Origin: Streptomyces chattanoogensis
GTDB lineage: Bacteria; Actinomycetota; Actinomycetes; Streptomycetales; Streptomycetaceae
Direction: 5' to 3'
NCBI RefSeq assembly: GCF_001294335.1
Contig: NZ_LGKG01000001.1
Span: 1 to 64,000 of the forward strand
DNA length: 64,000 bases
Below are positions 53,746 through 62,844 of the stretch, piece after piece (the first letter of the stretch is position 1; each line of letters begins with the position of its first letter). A model generated the notes under the pieces. The model made no database searches and was not told where the DNA came from. It saw nothing but the letters and a program-made list of their open reading frames with translations. Made by a program: the position numbers and the translations under genes.

Positions 53746-54965
53746 CGGCGCCCGTCGTGGTGACCGGCATCGGCGTCACGGCACCCAACGGACTGGGCAC
53801 AGGCCCGTACTGGGAGGCCACCCGGATCGGCCGCAGCGGCATCGGCCGCATCAGCCGGTTCGACCCGAGCCCCTACCCGTCCCGGCTCGCCGGCGAGGTT
53901 CCGGGGTTCAACGCCGAGGAGCACCTGCCGAACCGGCTGCTGCCGCAGACCGACCGCATGACGCGCCTGGCGCTGGTGGCCGCGGACTGGGCGCTGGCCG
54001 ACGCCGGCATCAAGCCCGCCGAACTGCCCGAGTTCGACATGGGAGTGGTCACCGCCAGCGCGTCCGGCGGCTTCGAGTTCGGGCAGAACGAACTGCGGGC
54101 GCTGTGGAGCAAGGGCGGGCAGTACGTGAGCGCCTACCAGTCCTTCGCCTGGTTCTACGCCGTCAACTCCGGGCAGATCTCGATCCGTAACGGGATGAAG
54201 GGCCCCAGCGGCGTGCTGGTCAGCGACCAGGCGGGCGGCCTGGACGCGATCGCCCAGGCACGCCGGCAGATCCGCCGGGGAACCCGCCTGATCGTCTCGG
54301 GCGGTGTGGACGCCTCGATCTGCTCCTGGGGCTGGGTCGCCCAGCTGACCAGCGAACGGATCAGCACCAGCGAGGACCCCGACCGTGCCTATCTTCCCTT
54401 CGACCGCGAGGCGCGCGGCCATGTGCCCGGTGAGGGCGGTGCCCTGCACATCCTGGAGGACGGCGAGTCCGCACGGGAGCGCGGGGCGCGGATCTACGGC
54501 GAGATAGCGGGCTACGGCTCCACCTTCGACCCCGGCCCCGGCAGCGGGCGCCCGCCCGGCCTGCGCAGGGCCATCCAACTCGCCCTGGACGACGCCGGGA
54601 TGGTGCCCGACGAGGTGGACGTGGTCTTCGCGGACGCCGCCGCCGTACCGGAGCTGGACCGCATCGAAGCCCAGGCGGTCTCGGGCGTCTTCGGCCGCCG
54701 GGGCGTACCGGTCACCGCACCCAAGACGATGACCGGCCGGCTGTACTCCGGCGGGGCCCCGCTCGACCTGGCCGCGGCCCTGCTGGCCATCCGCGACGGC
54801 CTGATCCCCCCGACGCCCAACGTCACACCGGATCCCGCGTACCAGATCGACCTGGTGACCCGGGCGCGTCCCGCGAGCGTGCGGGCCGCCCTGGTGGTGG
54901 CACGTGGCCACGGCGGGTTCAACTCCGCCCTGATCGTGCGCGCGCCCCAGGCGGGCGGCGTCTGA
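53742..54965 (+). CDS. Type II PKS chain-length factor (KS beta)
   Basis: A 407-residue KS-like protein in which the active-site Cys is replaced by Gln163 (V-S-D-Q-A-G-G-L-D), the hallmark of the chain-length factor. It pairs with KS-alpha, decarboxylates malonyl-ACP for priming and sets chain length. In angucycline systems this is a decaketide. The exact length cannot be read without aligning the gate residues. It overlaps KS-alpha by ATGA. Confidence 0.97.
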   Translation: MTAPVVVTGIGVTAPNGLGTGPYWEATRIGRSGIGRISRFDPSPYPSRLAGEVPGFNAEEHLPNRLLPQTDRMTRLALVAADWALADAGIKPAELPEFDMGVVTASASGGFEFGQNELRALWSKGGQYVSAYQSFAWFYAVNSGQISIRNGMKGPSGVLVSDQAGGLDAIAQARRQIRRGTRLIVSGGVDASICSWGWVAQLTSERISTSEDPDRAYLPFDREARGHVPGEGGALHILEDGESARERGARIYGEIAGYGSTFDPGPGSGRPPGLRRAIQLALDDAGMVPDEVDVVFADAAAVPELDRIEAQAVSGVFGRRGVPVTAPKTMTGRLYSGGAPLDLAAALLAIRDGLIPPTPNVTPDPAYQIDLVTRARPASVRAALVVARGHGGFNSALIVRAPQAGGV

Positions 54966-54998
54966 CACAGCTGACCGAACCCTGACAGGAGTGACATC

Positions 54999-55262
54999 GT
55001 GAACGAGATCTTCACCCTCGACGACCTGCGCCGGATCCTGCGCGAGGGAGCGGGCACCGCCGAGGGGACCGACCTCGACGGCGACATCCTCGACGCCGGC
55101 TTCGAGGAGCTGGGGTACGAGTCCCTGGCCCTGCTGGAGACCGCCAGCCGCATCGAGCGCGAATACGACATCGCGCTCGACGACACCGCCCTGGCCGACG
55201 CCAGGACCCCGCGGGACCTGCTGGAGGCCGTCAACGCCCGCCTGCGGGCGTCCGCCGCCTGA
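54999..55262 (+). CDS. Type II PKS acyl carrier protein
   Basis: An 87-residue ACP. The phosphopantetheine Ser42 lies in E-L-G-Y-E-S-L-A-L-L, an accepted variant of the G-Y-D-S-L motif; the protein is acidic, as ACPs are. It carries the growing chain. GTG start preceded by ACAGGAGTG. No PPTase gene is in the visible cluster, so an external PPTase must act on it. Confidence 0.96.
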   Translation: MNEIFTLDDLRRILREGAGTAEGTDLDGDILDAGFEELGYESLALLETASRIEREYDIALDDTALADARTPRDLLEAVNARLRASAA

Positions 55263-55349
55263 TCCGCCGGCGCCGTGCCGACGCGGGGCCGACGCCCGCC
55301 TTCGGTCCCCGCACGGCGCCGCCCCCTCGTACACCTGCATTGGAGAGAC

Positions 55350-56135
55350 ATGTCGAACCACGAGCGCCGGGTCGCCCTCGTCACGGGCGGCACCAGCGGC
55401 ATCGGCCTGGCCGTCATCCGGCTGCTGGCCGCCCAGCACCACCGCGTCTACTTCTGCGCCCGCAGCGCCGAGAACGTGGCCGCCACCGTCAAGGAGCTGC
55501 GCGCCGAGGGCCTGGAGGTGGACGGCACCGACTGCGACGTCCGTTCCCCCGACGACGTGCGGCGGTTCGTACAGGCCGCCGTGGACCGCTACGGCACCAT
55601 CGACATCCTGGTCAACAACGCGGGCCGCAGCGGCGGAGGCCCCACGGCGGACATCACGGACGAGCTGTGGCTCGACGTCATCGACACCAACCTCCACAGC
55701 GTCTTCCGGATGACCCGCGAGGTGCTGACCAGCGGCGGTATGCGCGACAAGAGCAGCGGGCGGATCATCAACATCGCCTCCACGGCGGGCAAGCAGGGCG
55801 TCGTCCTCGGCGCCCCCTACTCCGCGTCCAAGCACGGGGTGGTCGGCTTCACCAAGGCGCTGGGCAACGAGCTGGCGCCCACCGGCATCACCGTCAACGC
55901 GGTCTGCCCGGGCTACGTCGAGACGCCGATGGCGCAGCGCGTGCGGCAGGGCTACGCCGCCGCCTACGACACCGACGAGGCGCAGATCCTCCAGAAGTTC
56001 CAGGCCAAGATCCCGCTCGGCCGCTACTCCACCCCCGAAGAGGTCGCCGGCCTCGTGGGCTACCTGGTCACCGACACGGCCGCCTCGATCACCGCCCAGG
56101 CCCTCAACGTCTGCGGCGGCCTGGGCAACTTCTGA
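55350..56135 (+). CDS. Polyketide C-9 ketoreductase (ActIII/UrdD-like SDR)
   Basis: A 261-residue short-chain reductase. NADPH motif T-G-G-T-S-G-I-G-L-A-V (~residues 13-23), N-N-A-G, catalytic Ser and Y-S-A-S-K, and a C-terminal A-L-N-V-C-G-G-L-G-N-F. The residues G-G-P-T-A and P-G-Y-V-E-T-P-M are shared with ActIII, which reduces C-9 of the nascent chain and guides first-ring folding. ATG 55350 follows GGAGAG. Confidence 0.95.
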   Translation: MSNHERRVALVTGGTSGIGLAVIRLLAAQHHRVYFCARSAENVAATVKELRAEGLEVDGTDCDVRSPDDVRRFVQAAVDRYGTIDILVNNAGRSGGGPTADITDELWLDVIDTNLHSVFRMTREVLTSGGMRDKSSGRIINIASTAGKQGVVLGAPYSASKHGVVGFTKALGNELAPTGITVNAVCPGYVETPMAQRVRQGYAAAYDTDEAQILQKFQAKIPLGRYSTPEEVAGLVGYLVTDTAASITAQALNVCGGLGNF

Positions 56136-56206
56136 CCCGGCCGGGCCCACCGCCCCGGCACCCGGAACACCGCCGCCGCACGGAGCAGCCAAGAAGGAGA
56201 CAGCAC

Positions 56207-57157
56207 ATGCCGCAGACCGCTCTGCGCGAAGTGGAGCACGACATCACGATCTCGGCCCCGGCCGCCGACGTCTACCGGCTGCTCGCCGAGGTCGGGAACT
56301 GGCCGCAGATCTTCCCGCCCACCCTCCACGTCGAACAGCTGGAAAGCACCGGGAACCAGGAGCGCATCCGGATCTGGGCCACCGCCGGCGACGAGGCCAA
56401 GAGCTGGACCTCGCGCCGCACGCTCGACCCCGTGGCCCGGCGCATCGACTTCCGCCAGGAGGTGTCCGCCCCTCCGGTGGCATCCATGGGCGGGGCGTGG
56501 ATCATCGAGGAGCTCGCTCCCGAGAAGTCCCGGGTGCGGCTCCTGCACGACTACCGGGCCGTGGACGACGACCCCGAGGGCCTGGCGTGGATCGACCGCG
56601 CGGTCGACCGCAACTCGCGCTCGGAACTGGCGGCGCTGCGCGTCAACATCGAGCAGGTGCACGCCCGCCGGGAGCTGACCTTCTCGTTCGAGGACAGCGT
56701 GCGCATCGACGGTTCCGCCGAGGACGTCTACGCGTTCATCGACGAGGCCCAGCTCTGGTCCGAGCGGCTGCCGCACGTGGCGTCCGTACGCCTGGAGGAG
56801 GACACCCCCGGGCTGCAGACCCTGGAGATGGACACCCGCGCCAAGGACGGCTCCACGCACACGACCAGGTCGTACCGGGTCTGCCTCCCGCACCACAAGA
56901 TCGCCTACAAGCAGACCACGCTGCCCGCGCTGATGACGCTGCACACCGGCCGCTGGACGTTCCACGAGGAGGCCGGCACCGTCATCGCCACCTCGCAGCA
57001 CACGGTGACCGTCAACACCGACAACATCTCCGCCGTCCTCGGACCGGACGCCGGAGTCGCTCAGGCCCGGGAGTACCTGCGCGGGGCGCTGGGCGCCAAC
57101 AGCCGGGCCACCCTCGGCCACGCCAAGGACCACGCCGAACGGCGCCGCCGGCCATGA
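56207..57157 (+). CDS. Didomain aromatase/cyclase (UrdL/JadD type)
   Basis: A 316-residue protein with two START/Bet-v1-like domains (~residues 5-150 and 160-305). Each begins with the same pattern: E-H-D-I-T-I-S-A-P-A-A-D-V-Y in the first and F-E-D-S-V-R-I-D-G-S-A-E-D-V-Y in the second. Didomain forms aromatise the first ring of chains reduced at C-9, matching the presence of the ketoreductase. ATG 56207 follows AAGAAGGAGA. Its stop overlaps the next oxygenase as ATGA. Confidence 0.95.
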   Translation: MPQTALREVEHDITISAPAADVYRLLAEVGNWPQIFPPTLHVEQLESTGNQERIRIWATAGDEAKSWTSRRTLDPVARRIDFRQEVSAPPVASMGGAWIIEELAPEKSRVRLLHDYRAVDDDPEGLAWIDRAVDRNSRSELAALRVNIEQVHARRELTFSFEDSVRIDGSAEDVYAFIDEAQLWSERLPHVASVRLEEDTPGLQTLEMDTRAKDGSTHTTRSYRVCLPHHKIAYKQTTLPALMTLHTGRWTFHEEAGTVIATSQHTVTVNTDNISAVLGPDAGVAQAREYLRGALGANSRATLGHAKDHAERRRRP

Positions 57158-58692
57158 CGGCACCGGGCATCGACACCCAGGTCCTCGTGGTGGGCGCGGG
57201 CCCCGTCGGGCTGATGCTCGCCGGCGAGCTGCGGCTCGGCGGGGCCGGTGTCACCGTGCTGGAACAGCTGGCCGCGCCGACCACGGAATCCCGGGCGTCC
57301 ACCCTCCACGCCCGCACCATGGAGATACTCGAACAGCGGGGCCTGGCCGAGGAGTTGGGCGATCCGCCGAACGGCGGTCCCGGTCACTTCGGAGGCATCG
57401 CGCTGGACCTCACGCTGCCCGGCCCCTACCCGGGGCAGTGGAAGGTGCCCCAGGCCCGGACCGAGGAGCTCCTCGCCGGATGGGCCACCGGGCTGGGCGC
57501 CGAGCTACGCCGTGGACACCGGGTGGTGGGCATCACCGACCGCGGGGACCACGTCGAGGTGGAGGTGGAGGTGGCGGCGGCGACGCCGCCATCGGCGGGC
57601 GGCGGTGGCCCGACGTCGCGCCGCCTCCGCGCGCAGTACGTCGTCGGGTGCGACGGCGAGGAGAGCATCGTCCGGCGGCTGGCCGGCTTCCCGTTCCCCG
57701 GGGAGGACGCGACCAAGGAGCTGCTGCGGGCCGACATCGCCGGAATCGACGTTCCCAACCGCCGTTTCGAACGGCACCCCCGCGGCCTGGCCATCGCCTC
57801 CCGCGGCCCCACGGGCATCACCCGGGTCATGGCCCACGGCTACGGCACCCCCGCCCGGCCCCGCACCGAGGCTCCCTCCTTCGAGGAGGTGACCCGCCTG
57901 TGGGCGGACATCACCGGCGAGGACATCTCCGGCGGCACACCGGTGTGGCTGAACGCCTTCGGCAACGCGCGCCGGCAGGTCTCCCGGTACCGCATGGGCC
58001 GCGTCCTGCTGGCCGGGGACGCCGCCCACCGGCAGATGCCCGTGGGCGGCCAGGCGCTCAACTTGGGCCTCCAGGACGCCGTCAACCTCGGCTGGAAGCT
58101 CGCCGCGCACCTGCGCGGCACCGGACTGCTCGACAGCTACCACGCCGAGCGCCACCCGGTGGGGCGGCGGGTACTGGGCAACATCGCCGCCCAGGCGCTG
58201 CTGCTCCTGGGCGGCCAGGACGTCGAGGAGCTGCGGTCGGTCTTCCGCGGGCTGATCGGGCTGCCGGAAGCGCGCGCCCACCTGGCGGGCATGATCAGCG
58301 GACTGGACGTCCGCTACGACATGGCGGGTGGCGGCGAAGGCGAACACCCGCTGCTGGGCGCCCGGTTGCCCGCGTACCGGCTGCACACGGCGGCCGGACC
58401 GGCCGGCACCCTCGGGTTGCTGCGGTCCGGCCGGGGCGTCCTGCTGGATCTCGGCAAAGACCCCGCGCTCGCCGCGGCCGCGCGGCGGTGGGCGGACGGC
58501 CGCGTAACCCACGTCCGGGCCGAGGCCGAACCCGGCTGCCGGGGCCCGGAGTTCGGTGCGGCACTGGTCCGCCCGGACGGCCACCTCGCCTGGATCGACG
58601 GCACACCGGCCGACCTGGACGCGGCCCTGCGCCGCTGGTTCGGCGCGCCCAACCCGGGCACCGGCACGCCGGCACCACGACACCGGGCCTGA
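57154..58692 (+). CDS. FAD-dependent polyketide oxygenase (oxygenase part of UrdM/PgaM)
   Basis: A 512-residue class A flavoprotein with V-V-G-A-G-P-V-G-L-M-L-A, V-G-C-D-G-E-E-S and R-V-L-L-A-G-D-A-A-H-R-Q-M-P. It is paralogous to the first oxygenase but carries Q-M-P-V-G-G-Q-A-L-N-L-G. Unlike UrdM and PgaM it has no C-terminal SDR domain; it ends at the thioredoxin-like domain. The missing reductase is encoded separately just downstream. A Gly-rich insertion (~residues 145-155) is unusual. It likely acts after or with the first oxygenase in C-12/C-12b or C-2,3 chemistry. Confidence 0.9.
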   Translation: MTAPGIDTQVLVVGAGPVGLMLAGELRLGGAGVTVLEQLAAPTTESRASTLHARTMEILEQRGLAEELGDPPNGGPGHFGGIALDLTLPGPYPGQWKVPQARTEELLAGWATGLGAELRRGHRVVGITDRGDHVEVEVEVAAATPPSAGGGGPTSRRLRAQYVVGCDGEESIVRRLAGFPFPGEDATKELLRADIAGIDVPNRRFERHPRGLAIASRGPTGITRVMAHGYGTPARPRTEAPSFEEVTRLWADITGEDISGGTPVWLNAFGNARRQVSRYRMGRVLLAGDAAHRQMPVGGQALNLGLQDAVNLGWKLAAHLRGTGLLDSYHAERHPVGRRVLGNIAAQALLLLGGQDVEELRSVFRGLIGLPEARAHLAGMISGLDVRYDMAGGGEGEHPLLGARLPAYRLHTAAGPAGTLGLLRSGRGVLLDLGKDPALAAAARRWADGRVTHVRAEAEPGCRGPEFGAALVRPDGHLAWIDGTPADLDAALRRWFGAPNPGTGTPAPRHRA

Positions 58693-58767
58693 ACCGGTCC
58701 GCCCCTCGGGCGGCCGGCGGGGACTTCCCCCAGGCCCCACCACACCACACCCCTACAGGAGGACACC

Positions 58768-59529
58768 GTGACCAAGCTTGCGGGCAAGACGGCACTCGTG
58801 ACCGGTTCGAGCCGGGGCATCGGGCGGGCGACCGCCGAGCGTCTGGCGCGTGAGGGCGCGCTCGTCGCCGTGCACTACGCCTCCCGGGCCGAGGCCGCCC
58901 AGGAGACCGTCGCCGCCATCGAGGCGGCCGGTGGCAAGGCGTTCGCCGTCCAGGCCGAACTGGGCGTCGCGGGCGATGTCGACACGCTGTTCGGGGCCCT
59001 GGAGAGCGGCCTGAAGGAACGTACCGGCGGCACCGCCCTGGACATCCTGGTCAACAACGCCGCGATCATGGGCGGTGTCGCCCCCGAAGAGGTCACCCCC
59101 GAACTCTTCGACCGGCTGGTCGCCGTCAACGCCAAGGCGCCGTTCTTCATCCTGCAGCGTGCCCTCACCCTCATGCCCGACGGCGGCCGCGTCATCAACA
59201 TCTCCTCCGGGCTCACCCGCTTCGCCAACCCGCAGGAAGTGGCGTACTCGATGACCAAGGGGGCCGTCGAACAGCTCGCGCTGCACTTCGCCAAGCACCT
59301 CGGCCCGCGCGGCATCACCGTCAACAGCGTCGCCCCGGGCATCACCAACAACGGCAGCCCGGTGTTCGACATCCCGGAGGCCGTGGAGCAGATGGCCCAG
59401 ATGTCCACCTTCGGCCGGGTGGCCGAGCCCAGGGACGTCGGCGACGTGGTGGCCTTCCTCGCCTCGGACGACGCCCGCTGGATCACCGGTGCCTTCATCG
59501 ACGCCAGCGGTGGCACGTTGCTGGGCTGA
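58768..59529 (+). CDS. LanV-like angucycline ketoreductase (SDR)
   Basis: A 253-residue SDR. T-G-S-S-R-G-I-G-R-A-T (NADPH), N-N-A-A-I-M-G-G, catalytic Ser and Y-S-M-T-K, and the family-specific V-A-P-G-I-T-N-N-G-S-P. The closest known group is LanV/CabV and the reductase half of PgaM/UrdM, which reduce C-6 of the angucycline. GTG 58768 is fixed by a perfect ACAGGAGGACACC. It is a separate gene 75 bp after the oxygenase, so the oxygenase and reductase need not be equimolar here. Confidence 0.9.
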   Translation: MTKLAGKTALVTGSSRGIGRATAERLAREGALVAVHYASRAEAAQETVAAIEAAGGKAFAVQAELGVAGDVDTLFGALESGLKERTGGTALDILVNNAAIMGGVAPEEVTPELFDRLVAVNAKAPFFILQRALTLMPDGGRVINISSGLTRFANPQEVAYSMTKGAVEQLALHFAKHLGPRGITVNSVAPGITNNGSPVFDIPEAVEQMAQMSTFGRVAEPRDVGDVVAFLASDDARWITGAFIDASGGTLLG

Positions 59530-59639
59530 CGTCCGCCCGCGGCGCCCGACCCGTGCGCCGCGCCCCCGACCGGCCGGTCGCGGTGATCCCCGCATCGCGG
59601 CCGGCCCTGTCCCGACCGAACCCCTGGCGGTGCATCTCC

Positions 59640-60935
59640 ATGGCGCAGGCCTCGGCCTCCTCCTCACCCTCGGCTCCGGCGACCCACGCGGGGCAGGGCC
59701 CCGTCCGCTGGCGGCCGGGCCAGTGGCTGCTGCTGAGCGTCCTCGCGGGCAACATGCTCATCGACGCGCTCGAAGTCTCGGTCGTCCTCGTCACCCTGCC
59801 GACGATCGGCCACGCCTTCCACCTCTCGACGTGGGCCACACAGTGGGTGATGGGCGGTTTCGCGCTCGGCTTCGGCGCGGCGCTGATCCCCGGCGCCCGG
59901 CTGACCACCGCGCTGGGACGGCGACCGGTCTACCTCACCGCGCTGCTCGCGTTCACCGCCGCCTCCCTGGCGGGCGGCCTGGCCACCGACCCGGTGGTGC
60001 TGACAGTCACCCGGGTCGTCAAGGGCGTGTGCGCCGCGCTCACCGCCCCCACCGGGCTGGCCATCATCACCACCACCTTCCGCGAAGGCCCCGAGCGCAG
60101 CCGGGCGATCTCGGTCTACTCGTTCTTCGGAGCCATCGGCTTCACGGCCGGACTCCTGCTCTCCGGCCTGCTGACACCGGCCGGCTGGCGCTGGGTCTTC
60201 CTCTTCCCGGCCCCCGTGGCGCTGCTGCTGCTCCTGCTCGGCGTGCGGTACATCCCCCGCGACGGCAGGCGCGTCCCGTCGCCCGCCGTGCCGCTGCGCC
60301 GGCTGCTGCGCAACGGGCGGCTGATGCGGTCGGCGCTCGGCGCGGCGGTGCTCAACGGCACGTTCCTGGGGCTGCTGTTCATCGTCACGTTCCGGCTTCA
60401 GACGGTCCGGGGCTGGACACCGTGGGGGACCGCGCTGGCCTTCCTGCCGGCCTGCGTTCCGCTCGCGGTCTCCGCGCTGCGCTCGGGGCCGCTGGTGCGG
60501 CGCTTCGGCACACCCCGGCTGATCGCGCTGGGCGCCGCCGCCGCGTGCGCCGGCGACGTGCTGGCGCTGCGCACGGCCGCCCTGGACGCGCCGTACCCGA
60601 CCGGTCTGCTGCCCGTCACGGCGCTGGTCGGGGCGGGCTTTGTCTTCGCGTTCGTGGCCCTGAACACGCAGGCGGGCGGGAGCGTTCCGGCGGAGCAGCG
60701 GGGTACCGCCATCGCCCTGTACCAGACCGCCGTGCAGTTCGGCGCGGTGCTGATGCTGGGTTCGGTGTCGGCGCTGCTGGCCGCCGGCCACCCCGGGCGG
60801 GCGGTCGGGGCCGACGCGCTCGCCGCCGCGTACCGCCCGCCCCTGCTGCTGGTCGCCGCGGTCGCCGCCGCGGGCCTGCTGATCGCACTGGGCGGCCTCG
60901 TCGCGGCCGGCTCCCGCCGCCGCCCACCACGCTGA
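59640..60935 (+). CDS. MFS exporter (cluster-associated)
   Basis: A 431-residue MFS transporter with about 12 or more helices; motif A region G-A-R-L-T-T-A-L-G-R-R-P is diverged from G-x-x-D-R-x-G-R. A 35-residue polar N-terminus precedes the first helix. ATG 59640 is chosen; a GTG at 59553 has no ribosome site. Located inside the biosynthetic run, it is the most probable dedicated exporter of the product or an intermediate. It is the third MFS gene in the accessory segment. Confidence 0.85.
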   Translation: MAQASASSSPSAPATHAGQGPVRWRPGQWLLLSVLAGNMLIDALEVSVVLVTLPTIGHAFHLSTWATQWVMGGFALGFGAALIPGARLTTALGRRPVYLTALLAFTAASLAGGLATDPVVLTVTRVVKGVCAALTAPTGLAIITTTFREGPERSRAISVYSFFGAIGFTAGLLLSGLLTPAGWRWVFLFPAPVALLLLLLGVRYIPRDGRRVPSPAVPLRRLLRNGRLMRSALGAAVLNGTFLGLLFIVTFRLQTVRGWTPWGTALAFLPACVPLAVSALRSGPLVRRFGTPRLIALGAAAACAGDVLALRTAALDAPYPTGLLPVTALVGAGFVFAFVALNTQAGGSVPAEQRGTAIALYQTAVQFGAVLMLGSVSALLAAGHPGRAVGADALAAAYRPPLLLVAAVAAAGLLIALGGLVAAGSRRRPPR

Positions 60936-60968
60936 CCCGCACCGTCCCCGACCATGGAAGGCGCCCCT

Positions 60969-62141
60969 GTGACCGCGCAACCGATCACCACGTCCAGGCT
61001 CCCCTCACTCACCGGACTGCGGTTCATCGCCGCTGCCCTGGTGTTCGCCGTCCACGGGGCGAGCACCGGGGTCTTCAAGGACCAGGCCGTGGCGGCGGAC
61101 TACTTCACGTTCTTCGGGAACGCGGGGGCCGTCGGCGTGTCGTTCTTCTTCCTCCTCAGCGGGTTCGTGCTCACCTGGTCGGCGCGGACCGGGGACAGCG
61201 CCCGGCGGTTCTGGCGGCGCCGCTTCTTCAAGATCGTCCCCAACCACGTGGTGACCTTCGCCGCCGCCCTCGTGCTGATGTCCCTGGTCAGCGCGCAGAT
61301 CGCGTTCCCGCAGACGCTCGCCAACCTGTTCCTGCTGCACGCCTGGCTGCCGGACGTCTCCTATGTGGAGACCGCCAACACGGTCAGCTGGTCTCTGTCC
61401 GTGGAGATGCTCTTCTACCTGGCGTTCCCGCTGCTGATCCGGCTGGTGAACAAGGTCCGGCCGAACCGGCTGTGGTACGGGGCGGCGGGCGCCGCGGCGC
61501 TGGTCCTGGTCCTGCCGGTCATCGCCCAGCACCTGCTGCCCGGCACCCCGCACTACTCCTTCCTGCCGGTGTCGTGGACGCAGGTCTGGTTCGTCTACGT
61601 CTTCCCGCTCAGCCGCCTGCTGGAGTTCCTGCTCGGGATGTTCATGGCCCGCATCCTGCTGACCGGCCGGTGGCCCGGGCTCGGCCTGCTGCCGGCCGGG
61701 CTGCTGGCCGTGGCCGCCTACCTGCTGCCGGTCTTCGTGACGTTCAACCAGCTCTACAACTACGCTGCCGTCACGGTCGTCCCGCTCGCGCTGCTCATCC
61801 CGGCTGCCGCCGCGGCGGACGTCAGGGGGCGCCGGACCTGGCTGAGCACCCGGACGTTCGTCTGGCTCGGTGAGATCTCCTTCGCCTTCTACCTCGTCCA
61901 CTCCCTGGTGCTGACGTACGGGCACCGGATCTTCGGCTCGCAGCCCAACATCTTCGGGCAGCCCACCGGCCCGGCCTGGGGCGCCCCGGCCGGCCTCGCC
62001 TTCCTCGCCGGCTGCTTCGCGGTGTCGGTGCTCCTGGCGTGGGGGCTGTACGCGCTCCTCGAGCGGCCCGCGATGCGCCGCTGGTCGCGGCCGGCCCGGG
62101 CCGCCTCGGGCGCCCGCGCCGGCGTGGCAGCGGACGCCTGA
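60969..62141 (+). CDS. Membrane acyltransferase, AT3/OafA family
   Basis: A 390-residue membrane enzyme with about ten helices: L-T-G-L-R-F-I-A-A-A-L-V-F-A-V-H-G contains the catalytic His region, F-F-F-L-L-S-G-F-V-L-T and S-W-S-L-S-V-E-M-L-F-Y are AT3 signatures. Such enzymes transfer acetyl or longer acyl groups from cytoplasmic acyl-CoA to sugars or polyketides during export, as in macrolide 3-O- or 4''-acylation. GTG 60969 is preferred over ATG 60954 because GAAGGC precedes it. Its presence predicts an O-acylated product, unusual in known angucyclines. Confidence 0.88.
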   Translation: MTAQPITTSRLPSLTGLRFIAAALVFAVHGASTGVFKDQAVAADYFTFFGNAGAVGVSFFFLLSGFVLTWSARTGDSARRFWRRRFFKIVPNHVVTFAAALVLMSLVSAQIAFPQTLANLFLLHAWLPDVSYVETANTVSWSLSVEMLFYLAFPLLIRLVNKVRPNRLWYGAAGAAALVLVLPVIAQHLLPGTPHYSFLPVSWTQVWFVYVFPLSRLLEFLLGMFMARILLTGRWPGLGLLPAGLLAVAAYLLPVFVTFNQLYNYAAVTVVPLALLIPAAAAADVRGRRTWLSTRTFVWLGEISFAFYLVHSLVLTYGHRIFGSQPNIFGQPTGPAWGAPAGLAFLAGCFAVSVLLAWGLYALLERPAMRRWSRPARAASGARAGVAADA

Positions 62142-62204
62142 CCCGCCCCTTCCCACCCTCGGTTCTCTTCCCGGTTCGTCTCACTACAGAAGGAATTCAA
62201 CGCC

Positions 62205-62792
62205 ATGTCCGAACAGCCCATCCGCCTCGCCGTCATCACCGGCAGTGTCCGCGACGGCCGGTTCGGCCCCACCGTGACCGACTGGATCACCGCCCAGACG
62301 GCGCACCGCACCGACCTCGACGTGGACGTCATCGACCTCGCGGACGTCCCGCTGGGAACGGCGGGCCCCACCCGTGAGCCCTCGCCCGAGATGACCGCGG
62401 TCCTGGACACGATCCGTCCGCGCATCGCCGCGGCGGACGCCTTCGTCGTGGTGACGCCGGAGTACAACCACAGCTTCCCGGCCGTCCTGAAGAACGCCAT
62501 CGACTGGCACCTGGTGGAGTGGCGGGCCAAGCCGGTCGGGTTCGTCTGCTACGGCGGCTTCTCCGGCGGGCTGCGCGCCGTCGAGCAGCTCCGGCTGGTC
62601 TTCGCGGAGCTGCACGCCGTCGGTATCCGGGACACCGTCAGCTTCCACGGCGGTGCCGCTGCCTTCGACGAGAACGGCACGCCCAGGGACGCCGAGGGCG
62701 CCGCCGCGGCCGCCAAGACCCTGCTGGACCAGCTCACCTGGTGGGCGCTGGCCCTGCGCGAGGCCCGCGACAAGCGCCCGTACGGGGCCTGA
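62205..62792 (+). CDS. NAD(P)H-dependent FMN reductase
   Basis: A 195-residue flavodoxin-fold reductase. FMN phosphate loop G-S-V-R-D-G-R-F (~residues 11-18) and the second FMN/active-site motif T-P-E-Y-N-H-S-F-P are intact, followed by A-I-D-W-H. It supplies reduced FMN, or reduces quinones. In angucycline clusters flavin reductases support ring-opening or hydroxylating oxygenases; here no FMN-dependent oxygenase is visible within the window. ATG 62205 is preceded by GAAGGAATTC. Confidence 0.9.
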   Translation: MSEQPIRLAVITGSVRDGRFGPTVTDWITAQTAHRTDLDVDVIDLADVPLGTAGPTREPSPEMTAVLDTIRPRIAAADAFVVVTPEYNHSFPAVLKNAIDWHLVEWRAKPVGFVCYGGFSGGLRAVEQLRLVFAELHAVGIRDTVSFHGGAAAFDENGTPRDAEGAAAAAKTLLDQLTWWALALREARDKRPYGA

Positions 62793-62844
62793 GCACAGCC
62801 GACGGAACGGGAGCCGGAGCGCCGAGGGAGAGGGCCACGCGACG

